Origin: Phascolarctobacterium sp.
GTDB taxonomy: Bacteria; Bacillota; Negativicutes; Acidaminococcales; Acidaminococcaceae
Direction: 5' to 3'
Assembly (NCBI GenBank): GCA_019417125.1
Contig: DXVZ01000011.1
Coordinates: 1 to 10,082, forward strand
Length of the DNA: 10,082 nt
The position numbers and the translations under genes were made by a program. Numbering within the stretch: position 1 is the stretch's first letter; each line of letters opens with the position of its first letter. Shown here one piece after another: positions 1 through 6,331 of the stretch. Below the pieces are notes generated by a model. The model saw only the letters and a program-made list of their open reading frames with translations, made no database searches and was not told where the DNA came from.

Positions 1-2
1 AA

Positions 3-134
3 GAAACAAGTAAAAAGTACCGCGACCTTGTGGAAAAAGCGGTGCTGACGCTGGCGGTGGATGGTTGGAAGAAACTGCCTGGATACCGCCGCAGATGGTT
101 TGAACTTGATTTTGAACGTGAAATAAAAAATTAA
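3..134 (+). CDS. 3' end of an unrecognised protein gene (partial)
   Basis: One frame is open from the left window edge to a TAA at 132-134, giving the last 43 residues of a protein whose start lies outside the window. The other two + frames hit stops within the first 50 bases. The tail is charged and rich in Lys, Arg, Glu and Trp, with a helix-like stretch (YRDLVEKAVLTLAVDGWKK) followed by an Arg-rich segment (PGYRRRWFELDFEREIKN). There are no membrane segments or cysteines. A hairpin terminator begins five bases after the stop, which supports this as a real gene end. I do not recognise the family and assign no function. It is not cotranscribed with radC, given the intervening terminator and promoter. 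Confidence 0.6.
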   Translation, partial: ETSKKYRDLVEKAVLTLAVDGWKKLPGYRRRWFELDFEREIKN

Positions 135-138
135 AATT

Positions 139-167
139 ACTGCCTGTAATTGCGCAGGCAGTTTTTT
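139..167 (+). terminator. Intrinsic terminator of the upstream gene
   Basis: A perfect 8-bp stem, ACTGCCTG (139-146) with CAGGCAGT (155-162), closes an 8-nt loop and runs into a T tract at 162-167. It lies five bases after the stop of the upstream gene and separates it from the radC-mre operon. Confidence 0.9.
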
Positions 168-207
168 ATTTATTTTGTGAAATTTTTTATAGAAATTTTA
201 GTATCTA

Positions 208-236
208 TACACATATACGGAAAAATTTGATATAAT
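208..236 (+). promoter_or_regulatory. Extended -10 promoter of the radC-mre operon
   Basis: A perfect TATAAT at 231-236 is preceded by TG at 228-229, giving the extended -10 form TGnTATAAT. At 17 bp upstream sits TACACA (208-213), a 4-of-6 match to TTGACA. The flanking 168-241 stretch is strongly AT-rich and could act as an UP element. The predicted transcript start is near 243, which leaves a leader of about 60 nt. An alternative -35/-10 pair, TTGATA (227-232) with TATATG (250-255), overlaps it but is weaker at the -10. Confidence 0.75.
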
Positions 237-250
237 AAATTGGAATATTT

Positions 251-284
251 ATATGTGCGGGCCAACCGGCTTTAGCCGCTATAT
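251..284 (+). other. Possible 5' leader hairpin
   Basis: The leader can fold two ways. A long stem pairs ATAT (251-254) with ATAT (281-284) and GCGG (257-260) with CCGC (276-279). A competing short stem pairs CGGC (267-270) with GCCG (275-278) around a TTTA loop. The structure ends just before the ribosome site at 292-298. No T tract follows, so it is not a terminator. It matches no riboswitch class I know, and any regulatory role is inference. Confidence 0.35.
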
Positions 285-291
285 TTTGAAA

Positions 292-298
292 GGGTGAT
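292..298 (+). promoter_or_regulatory. Ribosome binding site that selects the TTG start of radC
   Basis: GGGTGAT contains GGTGAT, complementary to the 3' end of 16S rRNA, and lies 6 nt before the TTG at 305. The first in-frame ATG, at 317, would leave an 18-nt spacing, so TTG is the better start. Confidence 0.7.
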
Positions 299-304
299 TT
301 ATAT

Positions 305-994
305 TTGAGCCAGCAGATGAAGCTTTTACCGGCGGATGACAGGCCCAGAGAAAAACTGATAGAACACGGCCCGGATATTTTAAGCAATTCGGAATTATTG
401 GCAATTTTAATTAGGACAGGTACGACGCAGCGTTCTGCGTTGGATATTGCGAGGGAACTAACGGACAACGACGGTTTGTATTACAATATCGCCAAGGCGC
501 GCAGCGTTGCGGATTTATCTAAAATAAAAGGCTTGGGGCCAGCCAAGGCAGCCACGATACTAGCCGCAGTAGAACTGGGCAGGCGCGTTGCCAGTGCGGA
601 GCCTCAGAAAAAATCGCGGTTTTCTTCATCGGAGGCATGCGTTAATTTTTTAATGCCGCGCCTGCGTTATGAGCGCCACGAAAAATTTGTTGTAATGCTG
701 CTGGACAGCAAAAACCAGCTAATAAAATTGCAGCAGATTTCGGAAGGTTCGCTGAACGCTTCTGTGGTGCATCCGCGCGAGGTGTTTGCCCCGGCGATTT
801 TGCACCAGGCTGCATGCGTGCTAGCGGCGCATAACCACCCATCGGGCGACCCAGCGCCGAGCCGCGAGGACAGGCAGCTGACAAATGTGCTGAAGGAAAC
901 AGGCATGGTAATGGGAATACCGTTGCTGGACCATATTGTGATTGGCGACGGCAGATATTTCAGTTTTAGGGAAAATGGTTATTTGGACGAATGA
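305..994 (+). CDS. radC: RadC family JAMM-domain protein (UPF0758)
   Basis: A 229-residue protein of normal length for the RadC family. The N-terminal third carries a helix-hairpin-helix-like segment (KIKGLGPAKAATILAAVELG, about residues 73-92). The C-terminal half is a JAMM metalloprotease-like fold with the zinc motif intact: H176-N-H178-P-S-G-D-P and D189, with E147 as the likely conserved glutamate. The family was once linked to DNA repair, but that role is disputed and the true substrate is unknown. The HhH part suggests contact with DNA. It starts at TTG 305, chosen because of the ribosome site 6 nt upstream. It is the first gene of the rod-shape operon, and its stop overlaps the mreB ribosome site. 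Placement directly before mreB is common in Firmicutes and Proteobacteria. Confidence 0.95.
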   Translation: MSQQMKLLPADDRPREKLIEHGPDILSNSELLAILIRTGTTQRSALDIARELTDNDGLYYNIAKARSVADLSKIKGLGPAKAATILAAVELGRRVASAEPQKKSRFSSSEACVNFLMPRLRYERHEKFVVMLLDSKNQLIKLQQISEGSLNASVVHPREVFAPAILHQAACVLAAHNHPSGDPAPSREDRQLTNVLKETGMVMGIPLLDHIVIGDGRYFSFRENGYLDE

Positions 995-1004
995 GGTGTA
1001 GACG

Positions 1005-2039
1005 ATGTTTGGTTTTTTCAATAAATTTTCGCATGATATGGGTATTGACCTGGGCACGGCTAATACGCTGGTGCATGTAAAGGGAAAAGGCATTATTATC
1101 CGCGAACCTTCGGTTGTAGCGGTTGATAAAGCTAACAACGAAGTTTTGGCTATCGGGGCGGAGGCAAAACAGATGATTGGCCGCACGCCTGGGCATATTA
1201 TCGCTATCCGCCCTATGAAAGACGGTGTTATTGCCGATTTTGATATTACCCAATCAATGCTGAAATTTTTTATCAAAAAGGCTATCGGCAAAAATTCGCT
1301 GGTGCGCCCGCGCATAGTTGTCGGCGTTCCTTCGGGCGTTACCGAAGTTGAAAAGCGCGCTGTTATCGACGCTACGGTGCAGGCAGGCGCGCGCGAAGCG
1401 TACTTAATTGAAGAACCAATGGCGGCTGCTATCGGCGCCGGTTTGCCGGTACAGGAAGCTACTGGCAGCATGGTTGTCGATATCGGCGGCGGCACCTGCG
1501 AGGTTGCCGTTATTTCGCTGGGCGGCATTGTTGTAAGCAAATCTATCCGCACGGGCGGCGACGCTATGGATGATGCTATTGTGCGTTATATCCGCAAAAC
1601 CTTCAGCCTTTTAATTGGCGAGCGTACGGCGGAAGAAGTAAAAATTAATATCGGTACGGCTATGCCGCTTGATAACCCGGAAGAAATGGATATCCGCGGG
1701 CGCGACCTTGTAAGCGGTTTGCCGAAGAATATTACGATTAATTCCAACCAGGTTTGTGAGGCTTTGAATGAGCCTGTAACCAATATTTTGGACGCTGTAA
1801 GGAACACTTTAGAGCGCACGCCGCCTGAACTGGCTGCTGATATTATGGACAGGGGCGTTGTTATGACGGGCGGTTCTTCGCTTTTGCGCAATCTTGACCG
1901 TGTGATGAGCAGGGATACCGGTATGCCGGTGTATGTTTCAGACGACGCGCTGAGCTGCGTGGCTTTGGGCACGGGCCTTGCGGTAGAAAACGTTGACGTT
2001 TATAAAAAAGGTTTTATGGCATCTAATAGTACGAACTGA
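1005..2039 (+). CDS. mreB: Rod-shape determining actin homologue MreB
   Basis: A 344-residue bacterial actin that polymerises into ATP-dependent filaments beneath the inner membrane and directs lateral-wall synthesis by the elongasome. Visible motifs are an N-terminal hydrophobic/amphipathic segment (MFGFFNKF), phosphate loop 1 (MGIDLGTANTLV), the ATPase EEP motif at residues 136-138, phosphate loop 2 around D159-I-G-G-G-T-C-E166, and the adenosine-binding GVVMTGGSSLL near the C-terminus. Length is normal. Phosphate loop 2 reads GGGTCE where most MreB proteins have GGGTTE, so C165 is an unusual residue close to the nucleotide. The ribosome site GAGGTG (993-998) overlaps the radC stop and lies 6 nt before the ATG. 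mreC follows after 11 nt. Confidence 0.98.
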   Translation: MFGFFNKFSHDMGIDLGTANTLVHVKGKGIIIREPSVVAVDKANNEVLAIGAEAKQMIGRTPGHIIAIRPMKDGVIADFDITQSMLKFFIKKAIGKNSLVRPRIVVGVPSGVTEVEKRAVIDATVQAGAREAYLIEEPMAAAIGAGLPVQEATGSMVVDIGGGTCEVAVISLGGIVVSKSIRTGGDAMDDAIVRYIRKTFSLLIGERTAEEVKINIGTAMPLDNPEEMDIRGRDLVSGLPKNITINSNQVCEALNEPVTNILDAVRNTLERTPPELAADIMDRGVVMTGGSSLLRNLDRVMSRDTGMPVYVSDDALSCVALGTGLAVENVDVYKKGFMASNSTN

Positions 2040-2050
2040 AGGAATGACGT

Positions 2051-2884
2051 GTGAATAAGAAGTATCTTAGCCTTGGGCTGGCGGCGGCGGTACTTTTGGC
2101 ATTATTTGGCATGGCGCTGCACGACCCGCTGCGTTTTCCTGTTATTAACCGCATGGTGACAGCTGTTGTTACGCCTTTTGCGGCAGCGGGCTCTGCCGTT
2201 AGCGGCTGGCTTGACGATACCGGCGAAGCCATGACGAGCGCCAAAACCTTGCAGCAGGAAAACGAAAATTTGCAAAATGAAATAAATGAACTGCGTTACG
2301 CCAACCTTGCCATGGCAGAGATTTATGCCGAAAACCAGCGCTTGCGCGGAATGCTGAATTATAAAAATTCCCACCCGGAGCAGCATTTGGTAGTGGCAAA
2401 AGTATTGGGGCGCACGCCGGGCGAACTGCGCGACAGCCTGTATATCGATAAGGGCACGGATGATGGCGTGAGCCAGGATATGGCTGTGGTGACGGTTGAG
2501 GGACTGGTTGGGCTTGTGGACGAGGCTTATCCTTCTTCCGCACGTGTAACGCTGGTAACAAGCGCACGCTGCAACGTAGGCGCGCGTATTTTGCGTGCCA
2601 ATTCGCGCGCGGTCGGCATTGTTACGGGGCGCGGCGGCGATAACGTACCGCTTTTGATGGAGCATTTGCAGCGTGAAGCCGATGTGTTGCCAGGAGACGT
2701 TGTTGTAACCAGCGGTTACAGCCAAAGCCACCCTGCGGGTATCGTTATCGGTACGGTGAAAGAAAGCAGCCTTGACGCTGCTGGGCTTTTGCGTAATGCC
2801 ACGGTAGAGCCTGCGGCGGTAAAAGACGGCATGGAAGAAGTTATGGTCGTCGTATGGCATCAGCAGGACGGTAATGCAAAATGA
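2051..2884 (+). CDS. mreC: Rod-shape determining protein MreC
   Basis: A 277-residue bitopic membrane protein that lies mostly outside the inner membrane, binds PBP2 and links the elongasome together. It shows a short cytoplasmic N-terminus, one membrane segment (about residues 6-24), then a coiled coil (about 60-103, with the heptad-like LQQENENLQNEINELRY) that drives dimerisation. A beta-rich domain follows from about 112 to 270, with the family-typical GRTPGELRDSLYIDKG and a Gly-Asp-Val segment near 215. It starts with GTG at 2051, preceded by AAGGA (2039-2043) at 7-nt spacing. An ATG at 2044 is out of frame and meets a stop after four codons. Its stop overlaps the mreD start by 4 nt (ATGA), indicating translational coupling. 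Confidence 0.96.
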   Translation: MNKKYLSLGLAAAVLLALFGMALHDPLRFPVINRMVTAVVTPFAAAGSAVSGWLDDTGEAMTSAKTLQQENENLQNEINELRYANLAMAEIYAENQRLRGMLNYKNSHPEQHLVVAKVLGRTPGELRDSLYIDKGTDDGVSQDMAVVTVEGLVGLVDEAYPSSARVTLVTSARCNVGARILRANSRAVGIVTGRGGDNVPLLMEHLQREADVLPGDVVVTSGYSQSHPAGIVIGTVKESSLDAAGLLRNATVEPAAVKDGMEEVMVVVWHQQDGNAK

Positions 2885-3366
2885 AAAAGCTGCTGTTTTT
2901 GATAGTATATTTAGTGCTGTTTGGCGTGCAGGTGGCTGTTAACCAGCCTGCGTGGATTAAGTTTGACCTGCCGCTGCTGTTTGTTTACGCCATGGCAATG
3001 CTGTACGGAGCGCGCACCGGCGCCGGTGTGGGCGTTGCCTGCGGACTGCTGTACGATTTTTTAAGCGGCGCCGTATTTGGTTTCCATACCTTTACACGCT
3101 GCGCGGTAGGCTTTGTGGCAGGTTTCATTAAAGGGCAGGTTTTTAAAGAGCACTTTGCCTACCATATAACAGCGGCACTGGTGATTACAGCAGGCATACG
3201 CATGCTGTTTTTCTTTGTAGCGCTGTTTTTAACACCATTGGCGGATATGGAGTTTGCCGCTGCATATTTGCAGCAGTCATTGGCTTATTGCCTGGGAAAT
3301 ATTATTTTTGTTGTTCCCGTTTATAAATTGTGTTATTTTATCAGCCGTTGGCATAAAGATGATTAG
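2881..3366 (+). CDS. mreD: Rod-shape determining membrane protein MreD
   Basis: A 161-residue, very hydrophobic protein with about five or six predicted membrane segments: roughly residues 3-20, 31-45, 47-65, 68-88, 95-118 and 135-153. It has the usual MreD length. MreD is the integral membrane partner of MreC and modulates MreC-PBP2 contact. Identification rests on size, hydrophobic pattern, the glycine-rich GARTGAGVGVACGLLYDF segment and its position between mreC and mrdA; the family has few strict motifs. Translation is coupled to mreC by the 4-nt ATGA overlap. A 23-nt gap containing the mrdA ribosome site follows. Confidence 0.93.
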   Translation: MKKLLFLIVYLVLFGVQVAVNQPAWIKFDLPLLFVYAMAMLYGARTGAGVGVACGLLYDFLSGAVFGFHTFTRCAVGFVAGFIKGQVFKEHFAYHITAALVITAGIRMLFFFVALFLTPLADMEFAAAYLQQSLAYCLGNIIFVVPVYKLCYFISRWHKDD

Positions 3367-3375
3367 TTTGTTTTA

Positions 3376-3381
3376 AAGGAG
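3376..3381 (+). promoter_or_regulatory. Ribosome binding site that fixes the mrdA start
   Basis: AAGGAG lies 8 nt before the ATG at 3390. A possible upstream TTG at 3384 would leave only 2 nt, so it cannot be the start. Confidence 0.8.
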
Positions 3382-3389
3382 TTTTGGCA

Positions 3390-5219
3390 ATGCTGAACAA
3401 GAGATATGCAAACAGATTACAAGCCATGCTTGTGGCGGCAATTTGTATATTATTAGTATTGCTGGGGCGTATGGCATACATGCAGTTATGGCAGGGCGAT
3501 TTTTACGGCGACCAGGCTGACGGCAACCGCCTGCGCCGGACGAAGGTTATTGCACCGCGCGGCATTTTTTATGACCGTGACGGAGAGGAACTGGTTAACA
3601 ACCTGCCGGGCTATGTGGTAGCGCTGCGGCGGCAAAACAACCCTTATGATATGGAAATTTTAAACCTGCTGTCGGAAATTATTGAAATGCCGGTAGCGGA
3701 TATACATAAAAAGCTGGAAGAAAACAGCGACAGTTACGAACCTACGCGCCTGAAAAGTAATATTACACCGGAAATGCTGACTCGCCTGGAGGAGAAAAAG
3801 GGTGAGCTGCCCGGTGTCATGATCGAAATTCAGCCGGTACGCAATTATTTGTATAAAGAGCTGGCTGTGCACGCCATTGGTTACGTGGGCGAGGTAAGCA
3901 ACTATGATATTACCGAAGGTTCGTATAAAAACATGCCGCCTGGCAGCGTAGTAGGCAAATTTGGGCTTGAAAAAACCTTTGACAAATTTGTGCGCGGCAT
4001 GGATGGCAGCTATGACGAAGAAGTTGACGTCGGCGGTAACGTTGTTAAGCAGCTGGGGCAGATTGACCCCGTGCCTGGAAAAAGTTTGAAGCTGACGATA
4101 GATAAAGATTTGCAGCAGATTATGGAGAAAGCTGTAGACGAACATTTGGCGTTTCTGCGCTCGTCCGGCATTGCGCCAAACGCGCGTGCGGCAGCCGTTG
4201 TAGCGCTTGACCCCAAAACCGGCGCAGTGCGTGCGATGGTAAGCCGCCCGGCGTTTGACCCTAACCTTTTTGTGCATGGCATTAGTGAAAAGGACTGGAA
4301 CATTATTAATAACGACCCCAATTACCCTATGGGCAACAAGGTTATCGGCGGCGAATATCCTCCCGGCTCACCGTTTAAAATTGTAACTGGTTCTGCCGCT
4401 TTGGAACTGGGTAAAGTAACGCCGGAAGAGAAGATTTTTGACAGCGGCAAGCACTGGCTGGTGCCGATGGGCAACGCTGGCGGCGAAGCGCTGGGCTGGA
4501 TTGATTTCCACGAAGCTTTAAGAAAATCGGATAACGTATATTTTTACGAGATGGGCAACCGCCTTGGTATTAACAATATAGTAGAATTTGCTAAAAAGTT
4601 TGGTATTGGTTCGCCAACAGGCATAGAGCTGGAGGGTGAGCTGGCTGGGCTTTTGCCGACTCCTGAAAACAAAAAGAAAATCTTCCCCGGTGAAAGCTGG
4701 ATGCTGGGCGATACTTTTAACGCCGCTATCGGGCAGGGAATTAATCTCGTAACGCCTTTGCAGCTGGCAATGATTATGAGCTGTGTGGCTGCTGACGGTG
4801 AATACCATCAGCCGTATTTGGTGGAAAGCCTTCTGAACAACGACGGCAGCGTTTATAAGCAGTCAGAGCATAAACCTGCGCGCAGCATCGGCATTTCGGA
4901 ACGTACCTTACGCCTGATACAAAAAGCGCTGGAGGGCGTTGCCGAAGAAGGCGGCACGGCGTCGTATTTTGCTAATCTGCCGGTGCAGATTGCCGCTAAA
5001 ACAGGTACTGCCGAAAATCCACAGGGGCGCGACCACGGTTTGTTTGTTGCTTATGGCCCGGCGGATAAGCCGGAACTTGTTGTTGCCTGCATTGTTGAAC
5101 AGGGCGGTTTTGGTACATCGGCGGCAGGCCCGATTGTTTATAAGGTTTTTGAAGAATGGTTCCGCCAGGAAGGGTTAATGCCGCCGGCGGAGCAGGCTTC
5201 TGATGAACGGAGGCAGTAA
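3390..5219 (+). CDS. mrdA: Penicillin-binding protein 2 (elongasome DD-transpeptidase)
   Basis: A 609-residue class B penicillin-binding protein that crosslinks new peptidoglycan during cell elongation, in complex with RodA. It has a short cytoplasmic N-terminus and one membrane anchor (about residues 11-30). A pedestal/dimerisation domain follows, with the conserved RGIFYDRDGEEL segment (about 50-61), and then the transpeptidase domain. The three active-site motifs are present: S327-P-F-K330 with the catalytic serine (context YPPGSPFKIVTG), S380-D-N382, and K537-T-G-T540. The more usual first motif is STFK or STVK, so proline at the second place is a variation, with both essential residues retained. 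The ATG at 3390 is preferred over TTG 3384 because of ribosome-site spacing. The stop touches the rodA start, so the two partner proteins are made together. Confidence 0.97.
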   Translation: MLNKRYANRLQAMLVAAICILLVLLGRMAYMQLWQGDFYGDQADGNRLRRTKVIAPRGIFYDRDGEELVNNLPGYVVALRRQNNPYDMEILNLLSEIIEMPVADIHKKLEENSDSYEPTRLKSNITPEMLTRLEEKKGELPGVMIEIQPVRNYLYKELAVHAIGYVGEVSNYDITEGSYKNMPPGSVVGKFGLEKTFDKFVRGMDGSYDEEVDVGGNVVKQLGQIDPVPGKSLKLTIDKDLQQIMEKAVDEHLAFLRSSGIAPNARAAAVVALDPKTGAVRAMVSRPAFDPNLFVHGISEKDWNIINNDPNYPMGNKVIGGEYPPGSPFKIVTGSAALELGKVTPEEKIFDSGKHWLVPMGNAGGEALGWIDFHEALRKSDNVYFYEMGNRLGINNIVEFAKKFGIGSPTGIELEGELAGLLPTPENKKKIFPGESWMLGDTFNAAIGQGINLVTPLQLAMIMSCVAADGEYHQPYLVESLLNNDGSVYKQSEHKPARSIGISERTLRLIQKALEGVAEEGGTASYFANLPVQIAAKTGTAENPQGRDHGLFVAYGPADKPELVVACIVEQGGFGTSAAGPIVYKVFEEWFRQEGLMPPAEQASDERRQ

Positions 5220-6320
5220 ATGCAGAGATATTTGCGTAACATAGACTGGTGGCTGGTGGGAGCGGTATGCGCGCTTGTTAGCATAGGGCTGATGCTGATT
5301 GCCAGCGCGACGCATTCGTATGCCGTTGCCAAGGGCGAGGCGTGGTTTGTAGAACGCCAGGGCATATTTTTTGGCATTAACGTGCTGCTGGTAATTTTGT
5401 GCCTGCGCTTTGATTACCGGCTTTTACAGCAGATTGCCCGCCCTTTGTACATTTTTAATTTGCTGCTTTTGCTGGCGGTAATGTTTGTAGGGCATTCGGC
5501 GTTGGGCGCGCAAAGGTGGATTCAGATAGGGCCGGTTACCATTCAGCCTTCGGAATTTGCCAAGGCGATAATCATCATTTGCCTGGCGGCATTTTTAGCA
5601 AAAAGGGCAGAACTGTACACGGATTTTACTGATTATTTGCCTGCAATCGCTTATGTGTTTGTACCGTTTGTGCTGGTGCTGCGCCAGCCGGATTTAGGTA
5701 CGTCGCTGGTGTTTGTGGTTATAACGCTGGGTATGCTGCTTATGAGCGGCTTTAAAATGCGCTGGCTGGCAATGCTTAGCGGTGCTTTTGTGGTGCTGAT
5801 GCCGGTATTTTGGATGATTTTAAAGGAATACCAAAAAAACCGTATCCGCGTGTTTTTAGATCCGGAACTTGACCCGTTCGGCGCGGGTTACCATGTAATA
5901 CAGTCCAAAATCGCCATCGGCAGCGGGCTGTTAACCGGCAAGGGCTGGTTTGCCGGAACGCAGAGCCAGCTGAACTTTTTGCCGGAGAACCACACTGACT
6001 TTATTTTTGCCGTGGCGGGCGAGGAATTTGGCTTTATCGGCGTGTGCGTAATTTTGTTTTTGTACGGCATTATTATCTGGCGCGGGCTGACCATTGCCCT
6101 TAACGCCGAGGACGACTTTGGCACGCTGCTGGCTGTAGGCATAACCTTTATGTTTACCTTCCACATGTTTGTCAACATCGGCATGACGGCGGGCATAATG
6201 CCAGTAACAGGCATACCGCTGCCGTTTTTAAGCTATGGCGTAAGTTCGCTTACAACCAATATGTTTTTGGTGGGGCTGCTGCTTAATATACGCCTGCGCA
6301 AACAGCAGCTGCAATTTTGA
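5220..6320 (+). CDS. rodA: SEDS peptidoglycan glycosyltransferase RodA
   Basis: A 366-residue polytopic membrane protein with about ten membrane helices. It polymerises lipid II into glycan strands and is the partner of PBP2. SEDS-family signatures run in order: GAQRWIQIGPVTIQPSEFAK, RQPDLGTSLVFV, the extracellular-loop sequence FLPENHTDFIFAVAGEE with D260, the position matching the essential aspartate of RodA, and near the C-terminus VTGIPLPFLSYGVSS. Of the paralogues RodA, FtsW and SpoVE, the context next to PBP2 and MreBCD identifies RodA. The ATG directly follows the mrdA stop, and the ribosome site GGAGG (5209-5213) lies inside mrdA at 6-nt spacing. No minC or minD gene lies between mrdA and rodA, although some Firmicutes carry them in this cluster. 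Confidence 0.96.
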   Translation: MQRYLRNIDWWLVGAVCALVSIGLMLIASATHSYAVAKGEAWFVERQGIFFGINVLLVILCLRFDYRLLQQIARPLYIFNLLLLLAVMFVGHSALGAQRWIQIGPVTIQPSEFAKAIIIICLAAFLAKRAELYTDFTDYLPAIAYVFVPFVLVLRQPDLGTSLVFVVITLGMLLMSGFKMRWLAMLSGAFVVLMPVFWMILKEYQKNRIRVFLDPELDPFGAGYHVIQSKIAIGSGLLTGKGWFAGTQSQLNFLPENHTDFIFAVAGEEFGFIGVCVILFLYGIIIWRGLTIALNAEDDFGTLLAVGITFMFTFHMFVNIGMTAGIMPVTGIPLPFLSYGVSSLTTNMFLVGLLLNIRLRKQQLQF

Positions 6321-6326
6321 GGAGGA
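6320..6326 (+). promoter_or_regulatory. Ribosome binding site that selects the GTG start of the radical SAM gene
   Basis: AGGAGGA overlaps the last base of the rodA stop and lies 5 nt before the GTG at 6332. An upstream in-frame TTG at 6317 would place this ribosome site inside the coding sequence (codons AGG AGG), so that longer form is rejected. Confidence 0.8.
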
Positions 6327-6331
6327 ACAAC

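Noticed and set aside
821..1552. Long minus-strand frame of 243 codons opposite radC and mreB
   Set aside because: It lies antisense to two clear genes with full motifs, has no ribosome site or promoter of its own, and its composition is that of a reverse-strand shadow.
2102..2860. Minus-strand frame of 252 codons opposite mreC
   Set aside because: It is a mirror of the GC-patterned mreC codons, rich in His, Arg and Cys, with no recognisable domain.
3660..4277. Minus-strand frame of 205 codons opposite mrdA
   Set aside because: Shadow of the PBP2 gene, with no family features and no translation signals.
6317..6331. Upstream TTG start for the radical SAM gene
   Set aside because: The added codons include AGG AGG, which is the ribosome site itself, and they overlap the rodA stop.
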